Assembly (NCBI RefSeq): GCF_000621865.1
Contig: NZ_KK211359.1
Span: 90,317 to 154,316 of the forward strand
Source: Pseudobutyrivibrio sp. MD2005
Lineage (GTDB): Bacteria > Bacillota > Clostridia > Lachnospirales > Lachnospiraceae
Length of the DNA stretch: 64,000 nucleotides
Reading direction: 5' to 3'
Part shown: positions 43,550 to 54,020 of the stretch, piece after piece
How positions within the stretch are numbered: position 1 is the stretch's first letter
Layout of the letters: each line of letters begins with the position of its first letter
Translations under genes and position numbers: made by a program
The notes under the pieces: generated by a model
Database searches by the model: none
The model's input: the letters and a program-made list of their open reading frames with translations, nothing else
Told to the model about the DNA's origin: nothing

Positions 43550-44755
43550 ATGTATAAGATAGATGAGTCCAATGATAAAGAAAAGTATATATTGCTGATT
43601 CCTGCTATGCTTGATTTTCATTTTCCATTGATGAAGTATGCTTTTTATTCCAAAAATTATCATCCAATAATAGTGGATTTAGAGGATGGCGTTGAGGATA
43701 TAGGCCTTAGATTTGTAAATAATGATATGTGTTATCCTGCCATTTTAAATTGTGGTCAGATTATAGCTGCACTAGATTCTGGAAAGTATGATTTGAATAG
43801 AACCAGAGTACTTATGGCCACGGCAGGTGATGCATGTCGTGGAGCCAATTATATAGGTGTTTTAAAAAAGGCTCTTAAAAAATCAGGATATGAAAAGATA
43901 CCTGTTTTGAACCTTAATGTGCAAGGGATAGAAAAAGATGAATCTATGATAATAGACATGGGCATGGCTTGGCGTGCCCTGGTTTGCGTATATTATGGAG
44001 ATATCTTGATGCTGCTTTCAAATCAGACCAGACCCAATGAAGTAGTTAAGGGGGATACCTCAGAAAAATACAATTATTGGCTAGAGGTTTTGTCAGATGA
44101 TTTAAAGTCAGGGAAACGACTTAGTCCAAGATGGATGAACAAGCGCTTTAATGAGATAGCCCGGGATTTTGCTACTATTAAGCTTAGGCCTGACAGAAAG
44201 CAAAGGATTGGAATTGTAAGTGAGATTTATTCAAAATATTGTCATTTGGGTAATTGGGATTTGCTAAGGTATCTGGAGGATAATGGCTGTGAGGGCCATA
44301 TTAATGGACTTTCGTGGTATTTAATGTATTACGTATCTACCCATCTTTTGAATAAAAGGTCAATACTTGTTCCATTTTATATGCTTGCTCAAAAATTCTT
44401 TGGTGCAATACAAAAGAAGATGATTAGAGCCATTCGAAGTAATGGATTCTATACCATGGATGATTTTTATACTATGAAAAATCAAGTGAGTCCATATATC
44501 AGCTTTAAGTACAATATTGGAGATGGTTGGCTTGTTGGTGCAGAATGTGCGGGTCATATTTTAACGGGCTGCAAGAAAGTAATGGCCTTTCAAAGTTTTT
44601 GTTGCATGCCTCTTCAGACTTGTGGTAAGGGAATGTATTCTGTTATTGAAAGAAAGCTTGCCGGTAAGGGGCATATCGCAAATGCGGATATAGATTACAG
44701 CGGCTCTAGATTAAATTTTTATAATAGAGTTCAGCTTTTGATACATCAAAAATAA
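43550..44755 (+). CDS. 2-hydroxyacyl-CoA dehydratase-like (HgdB/BcrC) protein
   Basis: 401 residues. It resembles the dehydratase/reductase subunit family that holds a 4Fe-4S cluster and works with an ATP-dependent activase. Candidate cluster cysteines occur in MCYPAIL, GDACRGANY and FCCMPLQTCGKG. The last motif matches the family's CMPNHVCGKG-like end. In many clostridia this domain is fused to an activase in a protein of about 1400 residues; here it stands alone with no activase gene nearby. It may be an orphan subunit or a regulator. It starts 12 nt after the frameshifted tail. Confidence 0.7.
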   Translation: MYKIDESNDKEKYILLIPAMLDFHFPLMKYAFYSKNYHPIIVDLEDGVEDIGLRFVNNDMCYPAILNCGQIIAALDSGKYDLNRTRVLMATAGDACRGANYIGVLKKALKKSGYEKIPVLNLNVQGIEKDESMIIDMGMAWRALVCVYYGDILMLLSNQTRPNEVVKGDTSEKYNYWLEVLSDDLKSGKRLSPRWMNKRFNEIARDFATIKLRPDRKQRIGIVSEIYSKYCHLGNWDLLRYLEDNGCEGHINGLSWYLMYYVSTHLLNKRSILVPFYMLAQKFFGAIQKKMIRAIRSNGFYTMDDFYTMKNQVSPYISFKYNIGDGWLVGAECAGHILTGCKKVMAFQSFCCMPLQTCGKGMYSVIERKLAGKGHIANADIDYSGSRLNFYNRVQLLIHQK

Positions 44756-44768
44756 TAGGGAGATTTTA

Positions 44769-46697
44769 ATGAAAAAGAAAATAATACTACTAGTTTTATG
44801 TGTAATCGCTACAACAACGACACTATTTGGCTGCGGGAAAGTAGCAGATAAAGAGACTGAAAAAGTTAGTAAAACTGAAGAGAAATCCGAAGCTAAGTCT
44901 GAAAAGAAATCAGAGGAAAAAGAGGAGAAGGAAGAAATAAAGTACCTCTGGAAAAATGGGCAGAAAGAGGCTTTTTCTTACGATTTTAAAGTGGACGAAT
45001 GTGACAACACATATAGTATCAAATATGACAATATTGAAGGTGATATTAAAATCTGCTACGAAGGAAATGAGCCATTTCTTGTAAGAATGTTTAATAGCGA
45101 TGAGCTTCCAGATGGGATAACAGAAATCGCACAGTCAGATGTAAATTTTGATGGTTTTTCTGATTTAATTGTACTAGGTATAAAGGATGGAGAATCTTAT
45201 CCATGGGTTTTCATTGGTGAAGAAAACTATAAATATTCAGAGGAAGATTTAGAATGTACAACTTTTTATGCTAGGGAAGAAATCTCAGATGCTATTATAA
45301 AATATTTTGGTGCTAATTTTACCACAGATAATATCATTGCATTTCTTTCAAGCGGACTGAATAATGGTAGTATTGCATCCTACGAAGAGGGATATGCTGC
45401 TGTTATAAATTTTTATGAGTCAATAAATCCAGGTGGTATGGGATATGAGTTGATTCAATTTGATGAGGATGATATTCCGGAGCTGATAGTGGATAATTCT
45501 GGCTATGGAATGACAATGTATACTTTTAAGGATGGTACGCTTAGTGCGCCTATGGTTTCATGGGCTTATGGTGCTGGCGGCAACCATGGATATGAATATT
45601 CTCCTCATAATAATAGCATTCGTAATTATAATACCGATTTCGCTGGTGCAATTATGAATATAAGTTTTGCAACCATTAAGGATAATAAGCTTGATTGGAA
45701 CTATTGTGTTATTGAAACATATTTCGAAGATAAAAATGGTAATGGTAGTCCTGATGAAGATGAATATACTGAAGATGGTCCGGTAGAAGTTAGTTATGAA
45801 TGCTATACAGATGAAAATTTAACAGAAGCTGAGATTGAGGCAAAGGCTAATGGATTAAACGGATTAGATTATGAAGAAATGTATGGTTCTAAGTCAGCGT
45901 CGCAAGTTTTGAGTGAGCTTGGAATTTCTGAATTCAAGGTATGTCACATAACTAAGAAATCATTTAAGGCTCTTGGAGACTCATATAAGCTAAAGCAAAC
46001 TAAAGCTAAGGGTAATCAAATCACCTTAGAGCTTTCGAAAGGTAATGATTCTATAAAAAGCAGTTTCGATGGTGAAAGTGCAAAGTTTTATCTGTTTGAG
46101 CGACCAGGTGAGAAAGCATTTTTGTATGCCTTTGTACGAAACGATGACAAATCAAAGCTTTATATTTATAATCTGAATTTGGGTTCATTAAATGAACCAA
46201 TTGAGTTTGATAGTGATTTCTCTTTGTATAATGGTGACATCTCTGATTCTACAGATTTTATGCTTCAAGCTTACAATGATGTATTGGTTGATACAGCTAT
46301 TCAGCAAAGCTTTACTATATCTGAGCTCGGTACTCCTGTACAAAACAGTGATACAGCTTATTTCATTACTAAGGATTCGATGGAAGAAGGCGCTAAGATT
46401 TCTGAAATGGGCGATGATGTTGTAAGCACTAAAGATTTTAGTTGCTATTCAACAAAAGATCTTGATGATGGATACGTATATGCGGATGAGACTTCAGACT
46501 TTAAAGCTGGTGAAGTTTTTCATCTTTATAAATACGTTTATGAATTTGGTTTTGCTTATCACATTTATTTAGTAAATGATGATGGAGATATGATTGAGTT
46601 TGATTTATACTCAGATGATGGTGTTATTAAAAAGGATAAATCACTGGTAGGATTTTCTGATGATTTATTTATTTCAGACATCAAACTTGCTAAGTAG
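44769..46697 (+). CDS. Large lipoprotein, unknown
   Basis: 642 residues with a lipoprotein signal (lipobox LFGC near residue 22) and a Lys/Glu-rich spacer (25-58). Residues about 60-180 carry a calcium-site-like segment (SDVNFDGFSDLIVLGI) resembling FG-GAP/VCBS repeats. A further segment (about 215-370) reads ELIQFDEDDIPELIVDNSGY, again Asp-rich. The C-terminal 270 residues are beta-rich. Such repeats suggest a beta-propeller or dockerin-like surface. Function unknown. It is part of a run of surface-protein genes spaced 13-30 nt apart. Confidence 0.7.
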   Translation: MKKKIILLVLCVIATTTTLFGCGKVADKETEKVSKTEEKSEAKSEKKSEEKEEKEEIKYLWKNGQKEAFSYDFKVDECDNTYSIKYDNIEGDIKICYEGNEPFLVRMFNSDELPDGITEIAQSDVNFDGFSDLIVLGIKDGESYPWVFIGEENYKYSEEDLECTTFYAREEISDAIIKYFGANFTTDNIIAFLSSGLNNGSIASYEEGYAAVINFYESINPGGMGYELIQFDEDDIPELIVDNSGYGMTMYTFKDGTLSAPMVSWAYGAGGNHGYEYSPHNNSIRNYNTDFAGAIMNISFATIKDNKLDWNYCVIETYFEDKNGNGSPDEDEYTEDGPVEVSYECYTDENLTEAEIEAKANGLNGLDYEEMYGSKSASQVLSELGISEFKVCHITKKSFKALGDSYKLKQTKAKGNQITLELSKGNDSIKSSFDGESAKFYLFERPGEKAFLYAFVRNDDKSKLYIYNLNLGSLNEPIEFDSDFSLYNGDISDSTDFMLQAYNDVLVDTAIQQSFTISELGTPVQNSDTAYFITKDSMEEGAKISEMGDDVVSTKDFSCYSTKDLDDGYVYADETSDFKAGEVFHLYKYVYEFGFAYHIYLVNDDGDMIEFDLYSDDGVIKKDKSLVGFSDDLFISDIKLAK

Positions 46698-46713
46698 TTA
46701 CGGAGGATAATTG

Positions 46714-47967
46714 ATGAAAAAGTTAATGGTACTTGCCCTTGCAGCAATGATGCTTGTGGGCTGTAAACAGGAAGAGACAGAACCTAAAGAAACGAATGAG
46801 AAGGTTGTGCGTGATTCTAAGGAGGATGAGCCAAAAAAAGAAAGTAAATATGAGCATGAAGAACTTGATGCTTACAGCGAAGTATTATCTGAGCATTTAA
46901 AAGAAAACAAAGATGGCTTTGCGGCAACACTAATCAATATCGATGATGATTATTATTATGAGCTTGCAATGTTTAATGGTGACACTCATGCCGATGGAGC
47001 TTATCTTTACACGTATAAGGATGGCAAGGCCATCGATATGGCAACTGATGGATTCCCATTTTATGGTAGTTATGGTTATATGAATTATGTTCCAAAATCT
47101 GGATATTTTTCTTATGACTACGATGGAAATGGCGGAGATGATAATGGGGATTATATGTTCTTCGCTTTTAGTCTAAAGGATGGCAAGGTTGAAAATCTTT
47201 GTTCTTTAGAGCGAGTTTTCTACTATGATGACAGTAGTGAAGATGTTTTTTATAACCATAACAAGGAAATCTCAGAGAGCGAATACAATGAACTTTATCA
47301 AAAGTATTGGTATGACTACAACGGTGATGATCTTGAAGATTTGTATTATGAAGGCTGCAGTAAACTTACATCAGAGGATGATATAGAGGCTTTCCTTGCT
47401 GAAAATGATGCGGATGAAGTTGAGGTTAGTTACACAGATGAAGATATTAAGGCAATGTCTCCAGCGGAATTGTTTGATGCATTTTGCAATGGTGATGTAG
47501 AAGGTGAATACATTGATGAAAACTGTGATTCTCACCCATATACTTTAGATGGTTTTGAAATCGGTGGCTACGACGCTAATGATTCACTTAGTATAGGCGA
47601 GCCTGTTGATGTAGATAATGACGGCGAGCTTGAGTACGAATTAATCTCACCAATGTACGGAAGCATGTATTTTGATTGCAAGGATGGTAAGGTGACACTT
47701 TTTGCGCAGGGCGAAGGTACTGCCGCAATGTGCTCTTGTACTACATACGATGGGGCTACTTGGATTGTTCATAGCGACACAACACATATGGGAAGATGCA
47801 TGTATTTCCTTGACAAGTACAATGGTGATTTGCAGATTGTAGATTCCATGAATCTTTACTGGGAAACTGAAGATTATGAAGAAGATAGTCCAAAAACATA
47901 TTACTTTAATGACCAGGAAATTACAGAACAAGAGTATAATTCGTACTATCAAGCGATTTTTGAATAG
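46714..47967 (+). CDS. Lipoprotein with Asp-rich repeats, unknown
   Basis: 417 residues from ATG 46714 (GGAGG nearby; the TTG just before it is too close). Lipobox LVGC near residue 16, acidic spacer (20-45), then a domain beginning YSEVLSEHLKENKDGFAATL followed by IDDDYYYELAMFNGD. The same outline (an ELxxYxxxL helix, then xxLxxIDxDxxxELxL) recurs at 62592 and, more loosely, in the C-terminal part of the GH25 protein at 42052. The C-terminus ends NDQEITEQEYNSYYQ. Probably a surface-anchored paralogue family. Confidence 0.7.
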   Translation: MKKLMVLALAAMMLVGCKQEETEPKETNEKVVRDSKEDEPKKESKYEHEELDAYSEVLSEHLKENKDGFAATLINIDDDYYYELAMFNGDTHADGAYLYTYKDGKAIDMATDGFPFYGSYGYMNYVPKSGYFSYDYDGNGGDDNGDYMFFAFSLKDGKVENLCSLERVFYYDDSSEDVFYNHNKEISESEYNELYQKYWYDYNGDDLEDLYYEGCSKLTSEDDIEAFLAENDADEVEVSYTDEDIKAMSPAELFDAFCNGDVEGEYIDENCDSHPYTLDGFEIGGYDANDSLSIGEPVDVDNDGELEYELISPMYGSMYFDCKDGKVTLFAQGEGTAAMCSCTTYDGATWIVHSDTTHMGRCMYFLDKYNGDLQIVDSMNLYWETEDYEEDSPKTYYFNDQEITEQEYNSYYQAIFE

Positions 47968-47987
47968 TATTTATTGGGAGGATGATG

Positions 47988-49592
47988 ATGAATAAAAAAC
48001 AAATAGGATTAATAGGTGTTGCAGCTGTGGCAACAGTGGCCGTAGTAGGTGGAATTATTTGCATTTCTTCAAACTCAGGCTCACAAGAATGGTCTGAAAA
48101 AGTGAGCATGCGCGGAATAGTTGATGAAGATGATGTAGCTCATGTAGCTTTATCAAATGGAAAGATTGTTACTGTAGATGATGCAATGGATGTTGTTTTA
48201 TCAAATGATGAGAAAAAACTCATTGTTTTGGATAAAGACGAAAATCTGTATGTATCTGATCTTAAATGGGAACATAAGAAAAAAATCGCTAAAGATTGTA
48301 TTATGCTTTACAACTATGAAGGTAATTTTGTTTCATATGCAACTGAAGGAATGAACTATGGATACGCATGCATAGAAACAGGCGAAACATTAGATTGCGA
48401 GCCACAATTTGTATATTGGCCTCTAAACGATGGCAATAATGATATTATATATTTTGTAGATTCTGAGGATGAAGAATTAAAGGCTTGGAACGGTTCGAAG
48501 GATATAACAATATGTGAAATAGATGATGCTGAATACACAAGAATCTTATCTGTTAATGAAAAGGGTAATGTGATATATGCATCTTGTAATGATGATAAAG
48601 CAAAAGTCTATATTACTAAGGGAAACGATTCAGAAAAACTCTGTTCTGTAAATATGGAAGGTAAGTATTCGAATATCTATATGAATAATATCCTAGGTAC
48701 AAACACAGGATTTCTTATGGCAAGTAATGATAAGCATAGTGGATACTTTTTAGATGAAAAGCAAAAATTACACGAGCTTGATTTAGATAATGACATTGTT
48801 AACGTATATACGAAGAATACAGATATCAAAAATACAACTGATACTGCTAAAGAGTACTATCTTGTAACTACAGATGATTATGATGAATACAATGATAATT
48901 ATCATAGTAGATCAGCATTAATGGATGAAGATGATTATCTTGAGTATCAGGTTACTTATGTGGATAAGAAATATAATACAAAAGAAATCATTGATGATTT
49001 AAAGGGAGCTATTATTTCAAACGGTTACCTTTATTACATAGATAAGCATGATAATCTTTATGAAGCTAAACTTAATGGTTCTAGAATAAAGAATGAAAAA
49101 GAGATTGACGATGATGTTGTAGCTATAGATCCAACTTCTGGCAATGGATACATTTATTATGTAAAAAATGCTTCAGATGATGGCCTTCAGGATTTATATG
49201 TTGTTAAGCATGGCAGTGAAGCAAAAAAGATTTGTGGCAATGTAGAGAGTTATAAATCTGCATATAATTCAAGCTATCCAGCTTATGATTTAAAGTTTGC
49301 CAGCGATAATCATTCTACAATTTATTTCTTTAAGAATAGGAAAGAAGATAGAAATTATTCATCACATGACACAATGACATTGTGTAAATATTCCTTTGGC
49401 GATAAGGACTACGAAAAGATTGATAATAAGGTACTGTTGAATAACACATTAGTAGATAATCGAAATCTTTCAGATATTTCTAGGATTACTTATTGCAAGC
49501 AGCACGAGCATGATGGCAAGTATTCCCTTGATTACTGCGTTTATGATGGCAAGAAGACAAAGGTTCTGGAGGAAGATATTAAGTTAAAGTAA
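47988..49592 (+). CDS. Membrane-anchored beta-propeller-like protein, unknown
   Basis: 534 residues from the third of three consecutive ATGs (47988), which gives 6-nt spacing from GGGAGG. One N-terminal membrane helix (about 6-28). The rest is a series of beta-rich blocks of about 45 residues with DKDENLYVSDLKW, NEKGNVIYASCNDDKAKVYI and ISNGYLYYIDKHDNLYEAKL, which read like propeller blades (TolB/DUF5050 style). No catalytic motif seen. Tyr, Asn and Asp are abundant. Function unknown. Confidence 0.68.
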   Translation: MNKKQIGLIGVAAVATVAVVGGIICISSNSGSQEWSEKVSMRGIVDEDDVAHVALSNGKIVTVDDAMDVVLSNDEKKLIVLDKDENLYVSDLKWEHKKKIAKDCIMLYNYEGNFVSYATEGMNYGYACIETGETLDCEPQFVYWPLNDGNNDIIYFVDSEDEELKAWNGSKDITICEIDDAEYTRILSVNEKGNVIYASCNDDKAKVYITKGNDSEKLCSVNMEGKYSNIYMNNILGTNTGFLMASNDKHSGYFLDEKQKLHELDLDNDIVNVYTKNTDIKNTTDTAKEYYLVTTDDYDEYNDNYHSRSALMDEDDYLEYQVTYVDKKYNTKEIIDDLKGAIISNGYLYYIDKHDNLYEAKLNGSRIKNEKEIDDDVVAIDPTSGNGYIYYVKNASDDGLQDLYVVKHGSEAKKICGNVESYKSAYNSSYPAYDLKFASDNHSTIYFFKNRKEDRNYSSHDTMTLCKYSFGDKDYEKIDNKVLLNNTLVDNRNLSDISRITYCKQHEHDGKYSLDYCVYDGKKTKVLEEDIKLK

Positions 49593-49622
49593 TACGACTA
49601 GTTTGAGGAGAATAATAATTTA

Positions 49623-51200
49623 ATGGCAACAAGATTTCCCTGTCCAAATTGCGGAGGACAGCTTAGATATTCGCCGGAAAAAGCACAACTATCCTGCACT
49701 TCCTGCAATTCATTGTTTGATGTAGAAGAATATAAACCAGATGATGGCATAGGGGTAGATAACGTAAATACGAATGTATTTATCTGCCCTACTTGCGGCG
49801 GAGAGATTCAGTTAATTGACAATGATGGTATGGCATTTTGCCCCTTTTGCGGTAATCAGGCCACAATGCAGGAGAATTTTTCATCAAAGGGTACTCCAAA
49901 ATTCATCCTTCCATTTACATATAGCAAGAAGGATGTAAAAAATCAGTTAAGTGAGTATACTAAAGGAATTCATTTCATTCCAGATGGTTTGCTGGAACAG
50001 GATAATATAGATAAGATTGTCAGTATGTATGTGCCATATTATCTATATAACTATCAAATCGATAAAACTATCACTTATGATGGAGTAAAAAGCTATTCAA
50101 CAACAGATTATTATATTACTGACAAGGCAGAAATAACTGTTGGAATGAGAGTTGGTTCAATGATGGTTCCTTATGATGCGTCACAAGGGCTGGACGATTC
50201 TATAGCATGTCTGCTGGAGCCATTTCCAATGCATAATCTGAAGACTTTTAATCCTAATTATTTGGCGGGGGCTTTCGTTGAGAATTCATCTGTAGATTTA
50301 GATTTGTATGAGGAGGAAGCATCGAATCTTGTAGTCGATAAACTCATTCAGAAAGCTTCTTTTGAGAACCATGGATTTAAGTGTGATTATTTTGAGGAAA
50401 TAGACAAAATTAGAGGCCAGATTGAAAACGGGGTAAAAGAAACGGATATTCATGGTGCTTACTTCCCGTTCTATTTCTTGACCAGTAAATGTAAAGATAG
50501 AGTAAGTTATTCTATTATTAATGGTACTAATGGTACCGTATATACTGATATTCCTATCGATAAAAGAAAACTTTTTACTGTGTCGCTGGTGGTATCTATA
50601 GTAACATTTATTGTCTTGATTGGATTTAGTTATCTTGCAAATATCAGTTATCAGGCAAAAGGCTTATGTGGTATTAGTGCCTTTATTTCTGGATTCATTT
50701 CGATGTTTGGCGGATATCTTGCCAATAGTACATACAAGAAAGATAACCACATTGAAGATAAAGGATTCTTTGTTAGTAAAAGAAAGTTTCACATAGATTT
50801 TAAAAAGATTTGTGTAAATCTTTATAGCATAATTACAACGTGCATACTTCTTGGTCTCGTTATCGGAATTACAGGTTTGGTTATCGATAGAGTAAGAACT
50901 ACATATGACTACACAGGTATATTCTCATTTATGGCTGGTACAGGCTTTATGATTATAGCTATATTTCTTGCGGGCTTTGGAAGTAAGAGAACTATATTTG
51001 TAGGATTTTTAGGCTGGGCAATGGCAGCCTTTACCAGATGGTTGGATTTTCCAGAAGATATTTTTTATTATGGAGCTCTTTCAATCAGTGCCATTGTAAT
51101 TTTTGTTTCAATTAATGAGATAGTAGATCAATACAATAGGTTTTCGACACATCGTCTACCTCAGTTTGCTAAGAAGGGAGGCGGTCTTGAAAATGCGTAA
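49623..51200 (+). CDS. Double zinc-ribbon membrane protein, unknown
   Basis: 525 residues. The N-terminus holds two zinc ribbons (CPNCGGQLRYSPEKAQLSC..C at 6-28 and CPTCGGEI...FCPFCGNQ at 53-77). A soluble domain follows (about 85-300; FILPFTYSKKDVKNQLSEYT, YVPYYLYNY). At least four membrane helices lie between about 320 and 510. It resembles the TFIIB-zinc-ribbon-containing membrane proteins common next to TPM-domain proteins, which is what follows here. Its end overlaps the next gene. Confidence 0.75.
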   Translation: MATRFPCPNCGGQLRYSPEKAQLSCTSCNSLFDVEEYKPDDGIGVDNVNTNVFICPTCGGEIQLIDNDGMAFCPFCGNQATMQENFSSKGTPKFILPFTYSKKDVKNQLSEYTKGIHFIPDGLLEQDNIDKIVSMYVPYYLYNYQIDKTITYDGVKSYSTTDYYITDKAEITVGMRVGSMMVPYDASQGLDDSIACLLEPFPMHNLKTFNPNYLAGAFVENSSVDLDLYEEEASNLVVDKLIQKASFENHGFKCDYFEEIDKIRGQIENGVKETDIHGAYFPFYFLTSKCKDRVSYSIINGTNGTVYTDIPIDKRKLFTVSLVVSIVTFIVLIGFSYLANISYQAKGLCGISAFISGFISMFGGYLANSTYKKDNHIEDKGFFVSKRKFHIDFKKICVNLYSIITTCILLGLVIGITGLVIDRVRTTYDYTGIFSFMAGTGFMIIAIFLAGFGSKRTIFVGFLGWAMAAFTRWLDFPEDIFYYGALSISAIVIFVSINEIVDQYNRFSTHRLPQFAKKGGGLENA

Positions 51201-52002
51201 GATATATAAGCTTGCAATTTTTGCTATGTCTGCATTCTTGCTGTTTATGCCAATTCAGTCTAATGCAAATAGTAATGTTTTGGTTGAAGATAATGCAGAT
51301 CTTTTAAGTGATAAAGAGGAAGAGAATCTTGATAATCTTCTAAGAAGCTTTGATCCTGATATTAATTATTATGTGGTCACAAATGAATCTAACCTTTATG
51401 GTAAAGATGTTGATAAGATGCTTGAGGGTTTCTACACATCTGAATTTCCTGAAAATGAAGATGGTATCGCAATGATTATCGATATGTATACTCGAACAAT
51501 CTATCTTCAGGGATATGGCCAAATACAGTATGAACTTACAAATTCAGATGCATATGACATTACTGATAACGTATATACTTATGCTACTAATCAGCAGTAT
51601 TACAATTGTTTTTATAATGCGTTAATTCAGGTTAATAATCATTTAAATGAAATCGCAGTGCCTCGTCCAATGCGATGGATTGTAACTGCAATATTATCAG
51701 TAATAATAGGTTTCCTTGGAACATTCTTTTTTGCTATGATAGAACGTTCAGAAATCAAACCACAGCCTTATATCAAGGATGTTGAGATGAAGGGAAGCAT
51801 GATTACATCCAAGTGTGAGATTACTAAGACTACCAAAACTCCACGTTACTCTGATAATAGTGGGTCTAGTAGTTTTGGTAGTAGCTCTGGAGGAGGCTAT
51901 AGTGGAGGATTCTCCGGAGGCGGATTTTCTGGAGGAGGTGGAGGCTTCTCTAGCGGCGGTTCTTCCGGTGGAGGACACTCGGGAGGTGGCCATAGTTTTT
52001 AA
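51187..52002 (+). CDS. TPM-domain membrane protein with Gly/Ser-rich tail (YgcG-like)
   Basis: 271 residues from TTG 51187; ATG 51193 is the alternative start, but its spacing from GGAGGCGG is long. Signal peptide (about 1-25), TPM domain (about 28-150, NVLVEDNADLLSDKEEENLD; this fold is linked to photosystem II repair and phosphatase activity in plants), one membrane helix (about 165-185), and a tail of GGGFSGGG repeats (about 220-271) ending GGGHSF, the typical YgcG layout. Overlaps the zinc-ribbon gene by 14 nt. Likely partner in a membrane complex. Confidence 0.82.
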   Translation: MKMRKIYKLAIFAMSAFLLFMPIQSNANSNVLVEDNADLLSDKEEENLDNLLRSFDPDINYYVVTNESNLYGKDVDKMLEGFYTSEFPENEDGIAMIIDMYTRTIYLQGYGQIQYELTNSDAYDITDNVYTYATNQQYYNCFYNALIQVNNHLNEIAVPRPMRWIVTAILSVIIGFLGTFFFAMIERSEIKPQPYIKDVEMKGSMITSKCEITKTTKTPRYSDNSGSSSFGSSSGGGYSGGFSGGGFSGGGGGFSSGGSSGGGHSGGGHSF

Positions 52003-52037
52003 GATACGGACTAGAGTCGTATTTGAAAGGGAGAATA

Positions 52038-53987
52038 ATGAAATTTAAAGATAAGTTGTGGAACTTACCTATAGGCATTGTACTGGGGGGATATGTTGTT
52101 TTTTGTTCTATAAATGCAATAGTTCATGTGGCTGGCTTTTACACATATCCAATTTTTGAACAAATGGATATTGCCATGTATCTAATAAAGATTGCGATAG
52201 TGTGGCTTTTTAAGGAACTTTTAGTTAGAAAAGATAGAAGATTTTCTTTTGCTGCTAAGCTATTTACTATGATTATAGCTTGCGATGCTATCGAGGTATT
52301 CTTGTGCACTTTTTCAAATTATCCAACAATAAAGAATGATGCTGTTTATATTATGTTTGTTTGTAAGTGCATTCTAGAGTTCTGCGGAATTGCATCTTTG
52401 ATAGAGGATGGCAAACTAAATGTTGAGGTATATGAGGACTTTGTAAAGCTTAAGCAGAATTGGTTTATTGTACATGGACTTGTTATAGGCAGTTTTATTT
52501 TGGAGGCATGCATAAAATATACATTCTTTTTATATCTTGTATATTTAATGCTGATAATTAGATTTGTCTTCTTTATTGTGGTGGTTAATTATCTTAGAAA
52601 GCATGTTTTTTCATATCAGCTTCCAATAGAATATGAATATAATCCGAAAATACGAATTATAAAAAGAGTGGGATACGGTGTTTTATTTATTGCGTTTATT
52701 TGCTTTTTATTCATGAACTACACCTATAAAAATGGTGATATTCAGCTTTTGGATGAAAACGGAAATGTGCTTAGTGAGCAGACATCTGTAGAAGATTTTA
52801 GGAATGTTGGATATTACCTGCCAGATAGCAATCAATATAGCGTATACCTGTATAGTGTTAAAAATCTTATGCCTAGTAGATCCGGTTTTTCTAGATTGAA
52901 ATATGGATTAATAAATCTAAAAACTGGCGTAAGTACAGGCCCAATATATAATGGACCTTTAGAGTTTGATTATTCAGGCATTGCTTATGATTATGACAGG
53001 CATTTTGTTGATTTAAATGGTAAAGAAGTCCTCAAAGTTCCATATATCGTAAAGGCGAGGACGTCCACACGTCAGAAAATATTAAACGACTTGATTTCTG
53101 AAGGTAATCTAAATGATTCCGAAAGACATAGGCTTTTAATTTGGGAATACAGTCATGAGGATGGACAATTTGTTACCACTAGCAAGAATACCTATTTTGA
53201 AAATGGTGTTGCTGTTTACCACAGTTACTACAATGATCGTTATGGAATCATTAGTGAGAATGGCGATTTAATTACAATGCCAAAGTTTCGATACTTCAGT
53301 GGTCAAAGAGATTTTGAAGTATCTATGGTGTCAAACTATAACAACACAGAGCTTGATGTTGTAAATTCAAAAGGAGAATCATTATTAAACGAGAGTCCAA
53401 ATGAAATTAAGTTTTATGATGAGGCAAGGATTTTTATATATGGTTTACGCTCTGGAATAGAACGCTTGGTAAAATATAATGGCGAAAAGTTTGAAGGAAA
53501 TTTTCATCAGGTAGAAAAGTGTGGGGATATTGCTTGCTTTGCAAAGTACGATGATGATATTGACTACGATAAATATACATTAGAGGCTTTCTATGGAGAT
53601 GCAGAACTTATATTTTCTTCTGATAAATATAGTAAGTGCTTTGCCAAGGCTGACAGTGATGGAAAACTGAATTACTTTATCTTGACATCACGTGAGGATG
53701 ATAATTATCGCCAGTATTTGGCAGATTTAAACGGTAATCTGATTGTTTCGGAAGGTTATAAAGATATTTCTAGATCCGATGAATATGATACGTTCTGGGC
53801 AGTTAGAGAGGATGATAAGCTTGATATTATTAGGCTTGATGGTTCTGTAATCAATACAGAATATTATTATTGTCAATTGTCTGGCGATCGTAGCCAAGCT
53901 CGTATCAAAGAAAGTAAAGAATCTAACCTTTATAACTATATTGATACAAATGGCAATCTCGAACCTGCATGGTACGAAGAACAATGA
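52038..53987 (+). CDS. Membrane protein with WG-repeat-like extracellular domain, unknown
   Basis: 649 residues from ATG 52038, 7 nt after AGGGAG. Five or six membrane helices in the first 225 residues, then an extracellular part of about 425 residues. The latter contains spaced strands such as YGLINLKTGVSTGPIYNG, DRYGIISENGDLITMPKF and LADLNGNLIVSEGYKDIS, which look like degenerate WG/KWG repeats (a beta-propeller-like repeat). The function is unknown. Next gene begins 33 nt later. Confidence 0.68.
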   Translation: MKFKDKLWNLPIGIVLGGYVVFCSINAIVHVAGFYTYPIFEQMDIAMYLIKIAIVWLFKELLVRKDRRFSFAAKLFTMIIACDAIEVFLCTFSNYPTIKNDAVYIMFVCKCILEFCGIASLIEDGKLNVEVYEDFVKLKQNWFIVHGLVIGSFILEACIKYTFFLYLVYLMLIIRFVFFIVVVNYLRKHVFSYQLPIEYEYNPKIRIIKRVGYGVLFIAFICFLFMNYTYKNGDIQLLDENGNVLSEQTSVEDFRNVGYYLPDSNQYSVYLYSVKNLMPSRSGFSRLKYGLINLKTGVSTGPIYNGPLEFDYSGIAYDYDRHFVDLNGKEVLKVPYIVKARTSTRQKILNDLISEGNLNDSERHRLLIWEYSHEDGQFVTTSKNTYFENGVAVYHSYYNDRYGIISENGDLITMPKFRYFSGQRDFEVSMVSNYNNTELDVVNSKGESLLNESPNEIKFYDEARIFIYGLRSGIERLVKYNGEKFEGNFHQVEKCGDIACFAKYDDDIDYDKYTLEAFYGDAELIFSSDKYSKCFAKADSDGKLNYFILTSREDDNYRQYLADLNGNLIVSEGYKDISRSDEYDTFWAVREDDKLDIIRLDGSVINTEYYYCQLSGDRSQARIKESKESNLYNYIDTNGNLEPAWYEEQ

Positions 53988-54020
53988 TGATACAATTCTA
54001 ATGTGGAGAGGACTAGATTA

